From: Ashinkailepas kermadecensis
Lineage: Eukaryota > Arthropoda > Thecostraca > Neolepadidae
Length of the DNA: 64,000 nucleotides
Direction of reading: 5' to 3'
NCBI GenBank assembly: GCA_034440615.1
Contig: JAOTOM010003968.1
Location: forward strand, 62,001-126,000
Each line of letters begins with the position of its first letter. Within the stretch, counting starts at the first letter, position 1. Shown one piece after another: positions 8,667-19,078 of the stretch. Both the position numbers and the translations under genes were made by a program. The notes beneath the pieces are model-generated. The model saw nothing but the letters and a program-made list of their open reading frames with translations, had not been told where the DNA came from and ran no database searches.

Positions 8667-11600
8667 TTACCCTAGCGTGTTGGATGCCAAGGCTAGCTTT
8701 GCAAGCCAGTCTGCTTCTTCGTTACCTGGGATGTTGGCGTGGCCCGGAATCCAGAGGAAGGAAAGGTTCATGTTTACGCTATCGTCCACGATTTGTTGGG
8801 TTCTGCCAATGACGTGATGTGGACAGTCGTGGGTGTTGCTAATTGACTGGAGGACGGATTTGGAGTCTGAGCAAATCACTACGTTTCTAGCTCTACGTCC
8901 CAAGAAAATGGAGATAGCGGCCAGAATGGCCATTGCTTCAGCGGAGTAAATGGAGAAGTTATCCGGTAGACGCTTGGAAAGTCGAAGGCCTGGTCCAGTG
9001 ATGCCGATGCCTGCCTTTGCCCCGTTTTTCGACCCATCCGTGAATACTAGTGTTTTGTGATTGTTGTCGTCGGCGTACTTGTGGAAGATGCCAAGAATTT
9101 CCGCCAACGTGATGTGGATTTCTTTTCCGGGAGCAAATACTCAACCTTTGGTTGACTAAGGGCCCAGAATGGCCTAGTGGGCGGTCGAGCTGCTGTGGGT
9201 TGTATTGTGAGGTTAAGATCTGAGAGTGCTGTGGCAATTTGGATGCTATATGGTGGGAGTTTGCGCCCAAATCGGCTCTTGTCGTATCTGTCAGGCGTAA
9301 AGCAGCGCTGTGCCGGGTGATTTTTAATATATTTTATTTTGATGTGGTAGCGGCACAGCTGTTGTGTCCTGAAGTGGAGTGTGGGTGTGCTTGAGTCCAC
9401 CAGAAGACTGGCCACCGGTGTGGTGCTGAGGGCCCCTGTTGCTGCTCTGATGCAGTTGCTTTGGATGGTTTCTAACTTTTGGCTCTGGCTTTCTAAAATA
9501 GTGGCAAAGATGATGCTGTTGTATTCTAGAATGGGTCGCATGATTGATGTGCAGAGTCGCGGTAGTGTTTTCCTGTCTCTGCCCCAGTCTCTGCCTGCAA
9601 GTGCACGGAGTATGTTGACGCGCTTCGTGCATCGCTTCGAGATGGAGGTGGTGTGGGTGTTGAAAGTGAGTTTTTCGTCTAAGCGGACTCCTAAGAACTT
9701 GAAGCTTTTCACCTGCTCGATGGTTTTCCCATCGATTTTAAGTAGTGTTGTGGGTGTGGGACGGAGACGACTATATGTGACAGTAGCCGATTTTTTTTCG
9801 GCGGACAGGGTGAAGCCCCAAGTTTTGCACCACTTTGCAATGTGGTTTAGGCCTGCTTGAATGTTTTTCTTTCTCAGCTTTTAAGAAGCATCGTGATGTT
9901 GTCCAATGGCTATGTCGTCCACGAAAAGGAGTATTGAAGTGAAGTGTCCGTGTGGTCAGCAAGTATGTCGTTGATCATGATGATGAAGAGGCTCGGTGAG
10001 AGCACGCTCCCCTGCGCCAGGCCCTGCTCCTGAGTTGTGGTGTTTGATGTGACACTGCCGCATTGGACCTTAAGGGTCCTGTCTCTGAGGAAGTTGAGAA
10101 TGAAGTGTGCCATGTGTCCGCGTAGGCCTATTTTGTGGATCTTGTGTGTCAGTGCGGACTTGTGTACTCGGTGGAATGCGGCAGTGATGTCTAATTAGTT
10201 AGTTATTTGGGCTTTAGGGCGCGTCGACCATGTTGATCATATAGCGCCCAGCAGTGATGTCTAAGTAGACAGCTATTGTTGTGCGTTTGATGCGCATACC
10301 ACTTTTGATGTCATGCACTAATCTGATGAGATTGTCTGTAGTTGATTTTTGACGCTGGAAGCCGCACTGCAAATCGTCGAGCAGGTCGTTGTGTTCCCGA
10401 AATTGCCTTAATCGTATGTTGACCATGCGCTCGGCCAGCTTACTAGCACAGCTAGTAAGTGAGATGGGTCTATAACCTTTTGGGGTGGAGTGATCCTTGT
10501 GCGGCTTTGGCAGTGGAATGACTACGCTTTCCCTCCAGGAGGCGGGGAAGGTGCCGCTTTGGTACAGTTCATTTATGGCCGCTAGTAGGTAAGCCAGGGA
10601 ATTTTTGCTAAGGTGCTTGAGAAACTGGTAATGGATGTCGCCCGGCCCAACCGACGTGTTTCCACACTTGCTGAGGGCAAGGTGTAATTCGTGCATAGTA
10701 AACGACTGATTGTATATTTCTCTATTGCTAGAGCTAAAATTTGCTTTGGAGGCAAGGGCGTCTAGTGCGCTTACTATAGTGGTATCGTAGTTGCTGTTGC
10801 CAGATACACTGGGCAGTGTAGTTTAAAGTGGTCTACGACTTGTTGTGGGTCAGTGATGTGTTGTCCTTTCACCGTCAGTTGGGGGAAGGGGCCTGGTGGT
10901 GGGCGTTTCAAATTGAAACGCTTCATCGGATCCCAAATTCTGCCGGTAGGGGTGAACCTATTGAATTGAGAGGCAAAAGACTGCCAGCAGTTTTGGCCGT
11001 GCTGCTCGAATTGTGTACCGGCAGTGTTTTTGGGATTGTCTGTATGCTGACAGGCGTGCTTCGCACACGCATCTTGTGAATTGCTTGTGGGCACGGCGCC
11101 GGGCGCGATTACCCTTTGACACTCCGGGGTCCACCATGGCGTAGATGCATTTTCCCTAGGTTTGTTACTTTTTGGGACTGAGTCTCGTGCTGCTGATCTG
11201 ATGGCCCTTAGGATTGTCTCGATTGTGCTGGTCTCTTAAGTTGCTAGGGTGAGGTCCACCTGTTCCTCGAATTTGGCCCAGTCCGCTCTTTTCAAGTTCC
11301 AAGATTGTCTAAATAGCTTAGTGTGGTGGATAGCGTCCGTGCTGAGCCTAATTGTGATTGGGTAGTGGTCGTTCAGCCCGGGAACGTCTGAAACTGACCG
11401 GCCAAATAGTGAGCCAAGTATTTGGGAGCAGCACGTCAAGACAATGCAACTGTCCGATCCCCCCAAGGTCGGGTTGTAGTGGGTGGCGGCCCCGGTGTTA
11501 AGAAGTACTAAGTTGTGGTCCGAAATCCACTGGTGAATTTTGCGCCCTGTGGTATCAGTCTGGTCGCTTCCCCAGGAGGGGTATTTAGCATTAAAGTCTC

Positions 11601-12000
11601 CCATAATGAGAACTGGTGGAGGGGCCCGGAGCAGCAAGTCGCTCAGCTCTTGTGGTGTGGGGGTTGTAACTGACGGCGAGATGTATAGTGAGATGACTGT
11701 GGTTTGGCAATGGGCAATTTTGAGGCCAACTGCCATGCAGTTCAGGGGAGTATTTAACGTTACTCGGCGATGTGGTATGCTGTTTGCAATGAGGATGGCG
11801 GCGCCTCATTTCCGATGTGGGCCGTTTACGTTGTCAACGTGCCAAGTGTAATCTGGAATTGTATTCCAGCTGGAGTCAGAATTGCGAAAGTGAGCTTCTT
11901 GGAGTGCAGCTAGTAATGGCCTTTGTTTCAATAATTCCGATTTAAATTCTACGAACTTGCCTCGAAGACCACCGGTGTTCCACTGCAGAAAAAGTCCCAT
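8667..12000 (-). pseudogene. Family-A ORF2 polyprotein (EN-RT-RNase H), frameshifted
   Basis: Endonuclease 12000-11240: LQWNTGGLRGKF, LLAALQEAHF, MGDFNAKYPSWGS and DHYPI. Linker near 11000-10830: NRFTPTGRIWDPMKRF. RT 10700-9900: PGDIHYQFLKHL, GYRPISLTSCASKLAERMV, CGFQRQKSTTDNL, then GLAQGSVLSPSLF and the catalytic block FVDD near 9920. Thumb 9712-9100: FKFLGVRLDEKL and RAATGALSTTPVASLL. RNase H 9050-8667: FTDGSKNG, SAEAMAI, CSDSKSV and WIPGHANIPGNEEAD, keeping the D-E-D-D catalytic set. Frameshifts separate several blocks and a small insertion splits the RT, so it is not translatable as one chain. It belongs to the RNase H-bearing I/LOA/R1 group; the exact clade needs a tree. Confidence 0.88.
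10195..10250 (-). mobile_element. Ultra-short SINE-3'-end insertion (micro-retroposon 1)
   Basis: 56 bp flanked by a perfect 14-bp duplication GCAGTGATGTCTAA (10181-10194 and 10251-10264), inside family-A RT. Sense sequence ends GACGCGCCCTAAAGCCC followed by AAATAACTAACTAA. It resembles only the last part of the Val-type SINE (TCGACGTGTCGTAAAACC) and has no tRNA head. Confidence 0.88.
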
Positions 12001-12083
12001 TGCCGAATGTGTCTAGTGACTGTTGGTGATCCTATACTGGGGTTGTGTCGGTGTCGAGTTGGGGAGAGAGGTTGAACCGGTGA

Positions 12084-12323
12084 TCACCATTGCAGCCTCT
12101 GCCACTGGATATGTACCTTGTCAACCACCCAGGCGGCGTCCTGCACAGCACGCTCGATGATCTGCCGCACCCGGTCCGGCTGCGTCTCGTCGCCGTGCTG
12201 GACGAAGCCCTGTCTGACCATGTGTCGGTAGTGCGGCTGGACAGGGGCCGGCAGTCGGCGCGTCTGCCGCAGTAGGTGTTTGTAGAGCGCGCGACTGGTG
12301 GCGACCGAGCTGGGACCGCACAT
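12084..12323 (-). CDS. LYRM9: LYR motif-containing protein 9-like
   Basis: 79 residues in one exon, starting at an ATG at 12323. The core RALYKHLLRQTRRLP carries the LYR-family signature (LYK here), followed by HYRHMVRQGFVQHGDETQP and RVRQIIERAVQDAAWVVDK. Spacing and length match LYRM9 (about 78 residues in vertebrates). LYR proteins are small three-helix proteins, mostly mitochondrial, that bind acyl-carrier protein and assist respiratory-complex or Fe-S assembly; the specific role of LYRM9 is poorly defined. After DK the sequence GTACAT could be a splice donor, so the last ten residues are uncertain. No intron is needed otherwise; a processed copy cannot be excluded, but the frame is intact. 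The family-A LINE begins just downstream on the same strand. Confidence 0.8.
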   Translation of the reverse strand: MCGPSSVATSRALYKHLLRQTRRLPAPVQPHYRHMVRQGFVQHGDETQPDRVRQIIERAVQDAAWVVDKVHIQWQRLQW

Positions 12324-12499
12324 GGCCTGTCGGACGTCACCACACCAGATGAGCTGCTGCACAGCCGGACATCCGCACAAGCAGCGCAACCTGCACATGT
12401 GGCGCCACCTACATAGTACACAAGGAGCGCCGCCTGCAAGTTGGTGTGGTGCACCCAATCAATTTCATTAGCTCCTGTACCACGGAAACCAGGCAACAT

Positions 12500-13715
12500 T
12501 GCATGCTACCTAAGGGTCATTTAAATGACCTATTGAGCTTCAAACAATGTGCGTTATTCTTCCTTACGATGGCAAAAGGGATAAAACAAGAGTATTCATT
12601 ACCAGGAAATGAATGTGTGGAATTTATTACCAGGAAAACATTTATTTTTCCACACATGGCGAGCAAGGATTGACAATGCGATTACTTATAATAACTTGTT
12701 TAATGATGGATGGCACTTACATTTCACTGATAGATACGACTGTCAGCAAAAAAGTGATAGACACCACGTGTGCTGAATCGACGATGTTCTTGTTTCTGAA
12801 CTGAGGAAACCAGTTTGGTAACAGTTTGATAACTAGTGCGATTTGCATTCCACTTGTGGTACTTGCAATGTGAGTGGTGGATACTGTGTTGGCTATTTCT
12901 GAATGCTTGTCATGGAAAATCATTCAGTGGAAAATGAGACAACAGATAATGTTATCAAGCTGCATAGTAGCATGATGGGCTAGCCCCCAAGGCAAGTGCT
13001 TCCTCAATGAACCCATTCAAATTTGTGCTTGTGTGATCTTGGCACACCACAAATAGTTGAACACTTAAGTATTGTCATGGATGATCTGACCCATGCAAAC
13101 CTTGCTAAGCTACTATCTTTAGGTCAGATTTGCACCATTTGAAATGCTTCCCACTCAATTGGGAAGTTGGCTAAATACCATGTATTCATCTACTACTGTA
13201 TTCATCTGACACAAAATGAGATAATAACTGGTGTCATGAATGATTAGTATGGAGCTTTGAGATGCTTTTAGTGTTAAGATTTGTTCACATTGAGAGCAAA
13301 TTGGTATCCTTAGTTGTTCACAAGCATCCCATTTAATTCATGGCACAGAACATTTAATGACAATGCCACAGGTGGCCAACATGATCAACAGTGTAAGACA
13401 TTTGTGGTAACTTTTTACTTAAAGATGAGACTTTTGTGATGTCTTGAAGCCTTTTCTACATATATTTGGACACAAAACAAGTCAGAGACTTGAAGAGTTA
13501 GTAATTTGAATACTGTCATTCTCATGACCTTGAAACTTGATAATTTTCGTTCAATTAATCCTCTCTGGATTTTATCTGTACACCTGACAAATTTTGGAGG
13601 CAGAGATGCACTCACACTGAAACCTAAAAGGCAAAATTATTGTTGCATTGCTAGTTATCTCTTGTATCTACAGAATCGAACAAAATTGGTTACCAAACAT
13701 CTTGCTGAATAGGGC
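12500..13715. other. AT-rich intergenic DNA
   Basis: No convincing coding region, RNA gene or repeat was recognised. Open frames are short and without motifs. It lies between the 5' side of the LYRM9-like gene and a CR1-like LINE. Confidence 0.5.
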
Positions 13716-13723
13716 AGCATGGG

Positions 13724-15440
13724 ATGGATAGAAAAGTACAAGGTTTGATTGAAGCATGGTTAAGGGGAAAGAAGCAAAGGGTAGCATTAAATGGATGTAA
13801 ATTTGAATGGAAGGATGTTCCGAGTGGAATGCTACAAGATTCTGCTCTAGGTCCACTTATCTTCATCATCTTTGTGAACAATATTGAGGTAGGGCTGAGG
13901 AGTAAGGTGTAAATTTCATAATGAGATCAAGCTGGTAGGAGTGGTTAACAATAGTGAAGAATCTAGTAATTATGTGTAAATAAAATATACGACCTTCAAT
14001 ATACAAGGAGGTGCTGAGTTGACATCAAAAGTAACGATAAAGATTATACTTTATTGCTCAACGTTTCGGCAATCGTCAGGAGTGATGAAAAAAGCTGAAG
14101 TTTATAAAATTGAAAAAATCACGCAGAAAAAAATGTGCAAAATGACACGTGGAATGCAGAAAAGCCTCCTCAGTGGTGCAGACACTCACAGAAACTCCAA
14201 ACCAGAAACAAACTATGTCAAGAAGGAATCCTCTGAGGAAGCCCGAGCCGATGGTCCATATACATATCGATGCATACACTCACGCACATATAGACATATA
14301 TCCAATATAACGCGTTGTGCGTGAGTGTATGCATCGATATGTATATGGACCATCGGCTCGGGCTTCCTCAGAGGATTCCTTCTTGACATAGTTTGTTTCC
14401 GGTTTGGAGTTTCTGTGAGTGTCTGCACCACTGAGGAGGCTTTTCTGCATTCCACATGTCTTTTTGCACGCTTTTTTCCCACGTGATTTTTTTTTTCAAT
14501 TTTATAAACTTGAGCTTTTTTTTCATCACTCCTGACGATGGTCCCTGGCCGAAACGTTGAGCAATAAAGTATAACCTTTATCGTTACTTTTGATGTCAAC
14601 TCAGCACCTCCTGGTATATTGAAGGTTGTATATTTTATTTACACACAATGTCTAAAACACAGGAGCATCTAAGAGCCATTCTTCGTTATATTAAAGAATC
14701 TAGTAATATTCAACTACACTTGAAGGACCTGCAAAAAGTCAGCTGATAATAATGGCCCCAAACCATAACCTTCAACTATGATAAGTGTAGAGTTATGTAT
14801 CTGGAGGTGAGACATCTTGATATATAATGGGAGGTGGTGAACTGAATGTCACTGAAGAGGACAGAGACTTGGGTGTTAGTTTCAAATGACATTATAGCAG
14901 AAAAACAATGTACCTTAGCTAGGAACAGGGCAATCAGAAGGCTATGAATCACAAATAGGAGTATGAGGTATAACAGCAAGGATGTCATGCAAAACTGTTC
15001 TTAGCTGATGTGCAACCCCACTTATAATATTTTGTACAGGCATGGAGCTCTTTTGTTATAACACTATACAGGTATGCTAGAAAGAGTGCAGCACACAGCC
15101 ACTAAACTTATTAGTGGACTGGGGAATTGTGGTGGTGGTGGATTTGTGCGTTAGGGTGTGTCAACTGCATTGGTTATTTTGCACCCATGATTGGGAAATT
15201 TAGAATATGGAGAGGCTTATGGGATTACACATGCACTCATTCATGTATAGGAGATTAAGGCATGCTTTTATATGTCTAAAATTGCTAAAAGGGTTAGATA
15301 ATGTTAAACTCAATGATACTGATCTATTTAGAATATCATATAGGAGTCATCAATTTGGGTTGGGCAAGTCAAGGTCTAGGACAGGAGAGCACCAATAGGT
15401 TTTCAGTCAAATGGCGGTTGATCAATGTAAACAGGCTGCC
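13724..15440 (+). pseudogene. CR1-like reverse transcriptase remnant
   Basis: Recognisable blocks: GLIEAWLRGKKQRVALNG, WKDVPSGMLQDSALGPLIF and NNIEVGLRSKV (13741-13910), i.e. the CR1 arrangement around motif B. The catalytic FADD region has decayed to FHNEIKLVG. After the inserted hairpin the frame resumes IQLHLKDLQKVS, YDKCRVMYL, RTETWVLVSNDI and ERVQHTATKLISGLGN, then RRLRHAFICLKLLKGLDNV near 15250. Several stops are present, and no endonuclease domain is retained. Confidence 0.8.
13971..14693. mobile_element. Penelope-like element terminal repeats in inverted pair
   Basis: A 723-bp insertion flanked by a 14-bp duplication AAGAATCTAGTAAT (13957-13970 and 14694-14707). Left arm about 13974-14286 and right arm about 14317-14645 are reverse complements around a 30-base loop. 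The right arm contains CTCCTGACGATGG, then GGCCGAAACGTTGAGCAA; the left arm contains the complement of CCTGACGATTGCCGAAACG. CTGANGA plus GAAAC spacing is the hammerhead core known from Penelope-like LTRs. No reverse transcriptase or GIY-YIG domain is present, so this is a non-coding derivative. The family name is an inference from the motif. Confidence 0.72.
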
Positions 15441-15587
15441 TGTTGATGCAAGGTGTGGTTACTGATTGTAAGAATTCCAAAATAAGGTGGACAATTTTTT
15501 TTGGTTGGATAACCATATTTTTGAATTATAATTAGTAGTGAATGAGGTGAGATTTATGCTCCTAATTGTATGCTGTGTAGACAGCTT

Positions 15588-15750
15588 GGTTGGTTGGTTA
15601 TTGGCTTTACGACACATCAACAGTTGAGTCATATAGTGCCGCCAATCTCTCACCCTGATTGGTCGAGGGCGAAGGGTAGCAACAGGTGAGATTCAAACCC
15701 ACAATCTTTTGATTGTGAGACGAGCATCTAACCCCTAGACCACTCGTCCC
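15588..15750 (-). mobile_element. tRNA-Val-like SINE
   Basis: 163 bp, flanked by a perfect 14-bp duplication TGTGTAGACAGCTT at 15574-15587 and 15751-15764, within the CR1-like 3' UTR. Compared with the other copies it has several changes (for example CAAC for CGAC in the body and a mutated B box, GGTTTGAATCT), so it is an older copy. Confidence 0.93.
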
Positions 15751-16010
15751 TGTGTAGACAGCTTAAGCAGGCATGGATGAAGTATGCAAATTATTCATAG
15801 GGCATGGGTGTGGAAGGGTGAACTATGCAATATCAAGTGAATGATGCTAAACAAGTTAGGGCAGATAGTTCCTCTTGGATGGGTACATAGTATTAATTGG
15901 TATGTGTCAGTAATTTTACTTGTCTTATAGACTCTGTCATTTATGGGCCTAGCTCAGCTAGGTATGCAGCTCTCATTAAGCCTGATCACTTGATGACTTG
16001 AACATGCAGA

Positions 16011-17084
16011 CATGCCAAAAGGTAAGAGATTGACATTGACTTAAAACATTGACTGTTTTAGATCACACATCATTGCAATATTTCATGCCAATTGGTCTTG
16101 GGGGGAATAGTACTGGTAGACAGAACATGAACCCATAATTTTTTGTTTGGAAGGTGCCTTGCTTTTGGACCATTGAATGTCATTACAATGTAATGCATGA
16201 TGTGCTGGAGAATAACACATTTTCTGAATGACACTGAGCGCATGTGTATGAGGAATGGGTTAAAAAATTGTGGAACATTCTACTATTTCCCCAGGGATAA
16301 TCACCACAATCTTTGTGAAGATGTAGATACATTTAGATATGGTGATTGATTCCATGAACAATGGTTAACTTCTTGAAACATTTTACATAGTCTAACGAAG
16401 CCCAACTGCTGCATGTAAAAGCCAATGAAATCCCGCACCCTCTTGCAGTTGCAAAAGAGATATCTCATTGTCAGTCTTCACGATGCCCACAAATCTCATA
16501 TCATCAAATACATACACATAAAATAGAAATATCACTTAGGGATGTCGAACAGATTATCATTACTACCTGTTAACATTGAGCACAGCAATTGTCCGATTTG
16601 CGCATTAAACGCATCAGTATCAGGAAGTATGACTATTTGTGTTGGCTGTTAAACACCTTTCATTTAATTATATTTCCTACAGAAGATTATAAATATATTA
16701 GCATGCGAATTACTTGTTATAGCTGAAGATCATATTTACAACTTTGTAAACAAAATCCATAGTGAAAACAAAAACCATTTCAACAACTACCGAACAGCTG
16801 ATCACATATTTGTTAATACTCCGTTATTTGTCATTAAATTGGTGACGTATTATACAAAATTATGCAATTATTTTAATTCTTTTAAGAAGATTACCAGAGA
16901 ATATGTAAGAAATTCGAAAAAATAATACAAAACTTCAGAGCATATTCCAAGTATTGAAGCAAAAGTCTTCCTGTCCTTTGCAAAACGGCACATGATGTCA
17001 TAAAAAAGAAAGAAAACACGAACTGAAGCTTCACTTTGTGAAAATCCGAGGATTCGTGTGAGCTCGGGACAAACGAACGGAACG
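16011..17084. other. AT-rich upstream region of the MXD/MNT gene
   Basis: No gene or recognised repeat. Composition is AT-rich until about 17085, where a short GC-rich stretch precedes exon 1. Confidence 0.5.
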
Positions 17085-17214
17085 TGTGTTGTGATTCGAT
17101 GGTGGAAGTGGGCGGAGGAGCGGAGAAGGGGAGGCGTGGGGCCAGTTTGTTATTTCGCCCGTTGTGATTGGCGAAAGTATTTGTTGTTTGTTTGTAGTTA
17201 GTGAAAAGATAGCT
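17085..17214 (+). promoter_or_regulatory. Candidate core promoter/5' UTR of the MXD/MNT gene
   Basis: A GC-rich block just upstream of the start codon holds GGGCGGAGG at 17110-17118 (GC box) and an inverted CCAAT box (GATTGG, 17166-17171). No TATA box is obvious. This fits a TATA-less promoter of a regulatory gene, but the transcription start is not determined. Confidence 0.4.
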
Positions 17215-17269
17215 ATGTCGATTGAAGCTCTGATAGAAGCAGCGGAGTACCTTGAGCGAAGGGAAAGAG
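17215..17269 (+). CDS. MXD/MNT-family repressor, exon 1 (SIN3-interaction domain)
   Basis: ATG at 17215 gives MSIEALIEAAEYLERRER, the amphipathic SIN3-interaction helix found at the N-terminus of MXD and MNT proteins. The exon stops after one base of the next codon, at G/GTGCGT (donor 17270-17271, phase 1). Exon 2 supplies AA to make Glu, giving RER-E-AEHGYAS exactly as in vertebrate MXD proteins. These bHLH-zipper factors pair with MAX, bind E-boxes and recruit SIN3-HDAC to oppose MYC. Three exons were found over 4.1 kb. The N-terminus MSIE resembles MNT while AEHGYAS is typical of MXD, so I leave the symbol open. Confidence 0.87.
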
Positions 17270-18357
17270 GTGCGTATGACATGAATCACCTACCTAGGTG
17301 CATATTCCAACTTCGTAAACCGAAGTCCCTACTCTCAATGCTCATCCTTGCTAAGGCTGCAGGTTAGGGGGTGGGGCAGTCGGGTAATCATACTTTCTGC
17401 CATAGCATTGTTTGCACTAGAAATGTAGCGAAATGTGCCGCACATAGGCAAATAATGTCGGACTGTGGGGTAAACATGGGATGTGGATGCAATGTTTTGA
17501 TGACATCATCAACAGCTCCAGAAATTTGACTTATTTTCACAGTAGAAGAAGAACAGCATATTCACTCAAATCTTCCTACTGATAGTGAGGAAGACAGGAA
17601 GGAATTTTCCTCTGGCTGTGGAGGATAATTTAGTGAAATATCCTCCAGGTGTGCAGGATCAAAAACACCCAGCCAAGAACGTGAAAGAGGTCCTATTGCA
17701 CAAATGGAAGTGTAGTGTGGTCTATAGGTGGTTTTACAGCAGTTTTTTGCTCCCAGGTCATGTGGGCTCAGGAACAAGATAGAGCAAGGAGACCTGGCAT
17801 AATGATCCACATAAATTTGAAGTGATCACTGATTCTCATACCCACAGCATTTCAATAACAAAATAGTTTTTACTATCAACATGCTGAAATAGGTAGAATT
17901 AAACCTACAATGATTTGCAAGGTCAATACAATTTCTGATTTTTGTTGCGGCTGCACTCAGCTCAACTGTATCTAGCAGCCAACATATGATTTCAAGATGA
18001 CAAATTGGCACTATGGTCAAATTAGAGAAGGCTATGGTAATGAGTCAATTTTCTGAGCAACATTGGATAAAATGACAAAAAAAAGTATAGTTCTATAAGT
18101 GTAGACACCAGCCAAGTTTATACACCCATACCTGGTATTCCTGACATGCTCACACCCCACAACTGATGAATATTCACAACAAATTCATGGATAGGATGCT
18201 TGTGTAACAACTGATTTGTGTATTGAGGTATGGGTTTTGGAATATGAAATGTTGTATTGGAATTATACTAAAGACACTGTCTAACACTGTTTTCTTTCTA
18301 CCATGAAACAATAATTGTTGTGAATGAAAAGATGCAAAAAATAATAGAAATCAATTC

Positions 18358-18403
18358 TTAGTAATACCGTTGATGCGCCCTAAAACCCAAATAACTAACT
18401 AAT
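18358..18403 (+). mobile_element. Ultra-short SINE-3'-end insertion (micro-retroposon 2)
   Basis: 46 bp flanked by ATCAATTC (18350-18357 and 18404-18411). The core is TGATGCGCCCTAAAACCC followed by AAATAACTAACTAAT. It lies in intron 1 of the MXD/MNT gene, in the spacer of the large inverted repeat. Confidence 0.75.
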
Positions 18404-18529
18404 ATCAATTCCTGTGTTCTATGACTTTTTAGTGCATATCTGGAATGTTTTAGTTCAAGCCAAAAATTGCTTGGAAGGATCTCAAGTGACTAGATGAAGA
18501 GCAAATTTCCTCTGTAAGACCACCTTATG

Positions 18530-18752
18530 TTATGTTAGGCTGGGTTAGATTAGGTTGGGTTGGATTAGGTTAGGATAGGTCTGGATGGGCTGGGTTGGGT
18601 AAAGTCAGGCTGGGTTAGATTAGGTTACCAAACCTAACCTAACAATCATAACCCAACCCAACCTGACCCAACCCAGCCCAGCCCAACCTAACCTAGCCTA
18701 ATATAACCCAATATAATCCAGCCCAACCCAAACTAACCCAGCCTAACACCTA
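18530..18752. repeat. Degenerate TTAGG/TTGGG tracts in inverted orientation
   Basis: 18530-18626 is a run of GGTTAGG, GGTTGGG and GGATTAGG variants. 18633-18752 is the complementary type (CCTAACC, CCCAACC). The two face each other with a short AT-containing gap, forming an imperfect palindrome. TTAGG is the arthropod telomere unit, but such degenerate internal tracts are common in arthropod genomes and do not imply a telomere here. Confidence 0.75.
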
Positions 18753-19078
18753 ACAAACACTACATTGCAAAAGGACCTCTTTCACAATCTTGGCTGGGTG
18801 TTTTTGATCCTTCACATTGGGAGGATATTTTGCTAAGCTATCCTCCATAACCAGAGGAAAATCTCTTCCCTGTCTTCCCCACCATTGGTAGTTGAGTTGA
18901 GTGAATATGTTGCTCTTTTAAGCCTGTGCAAAAAAAGTTGTATCTCTTTGACTGCTTATCATGGCATGAAAACATTGCATTTATATCCAGTTGTTTATTT
19001 CAAGAACCAGACATTATCTAGCTATATATGGCATATTCAGTTACATTTCTAGTGCAAACAATGCTGCAGCAGAAAGTA

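Larger units (their letters stand above)
7530..12010 (-). mobile_element. Family-A non-LTR retrotransposon, 5'-truncated (copy A2)
   Basis: The minus strand carries a full ORF2 order: endonuclease, linker, reverse transcriptase, thumb and RNase H, followed by a 3' UTR of about 1.1 kb. The 3' part matches copy A3 at 27195-29165, including the terminal block that reads TGACCTTTATGGTCCGGC in sense. The 5' end falls almost at the ORF2 start, so ORF1 is missing. A 56-bp retroposon at 10195-10250 interrupts the RT domain. The element ends about 75 bp from the LYRM9-like stop codon, on the same strand. Confidence 0.82.
13716..16010 (+). mobile_element. CR1-like LINE, 5'-truncated (element C)
   Basis: The RT core begins near 13724 and the C-terminal domain runs to about 15440, followed by a 3' UTR ending near 16010 (TGGGCCTAGCTCAGC, CTCTCATTAAGCCTG, CTTGATGACTTGAAC). 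Its end resembles the minus-strand CR1-like ends at 45640 and 21861. The element contains a Penelope-like hairpin (13971-14693) and a Val-SINE (15588-15750), both with TSDs. It is heavily mutated and old. Confidence 0.75.
17391..19078. repeat. Large inverted repeat in MXD/MNT intron 1
   Basis: Left arm about 17391-17725 and right arm about 18755-19078 are diverged reverse complements. Paired anchors include CATTGTTTGCACTAGAAATG with its complement near 19040-19063, AAAACACCCAGCCAAGA with its complement near 18792-18808, and AAAGAGGTCCT with AGGACCTCTTT. The 1.0-kb spacer holds a micro-retroposon and the inverted TTAGG-like tracts. It may be a foldback DNA element or two head-to-head repeat copies. 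No TSD was found. Confidence 0.75.

Noticed and set aside
18530..18752. Internal telomere
   Set aside because: Units are degenerate and inverted, without a pure TTAGG run; such tracts are common inside arthropod genomes.
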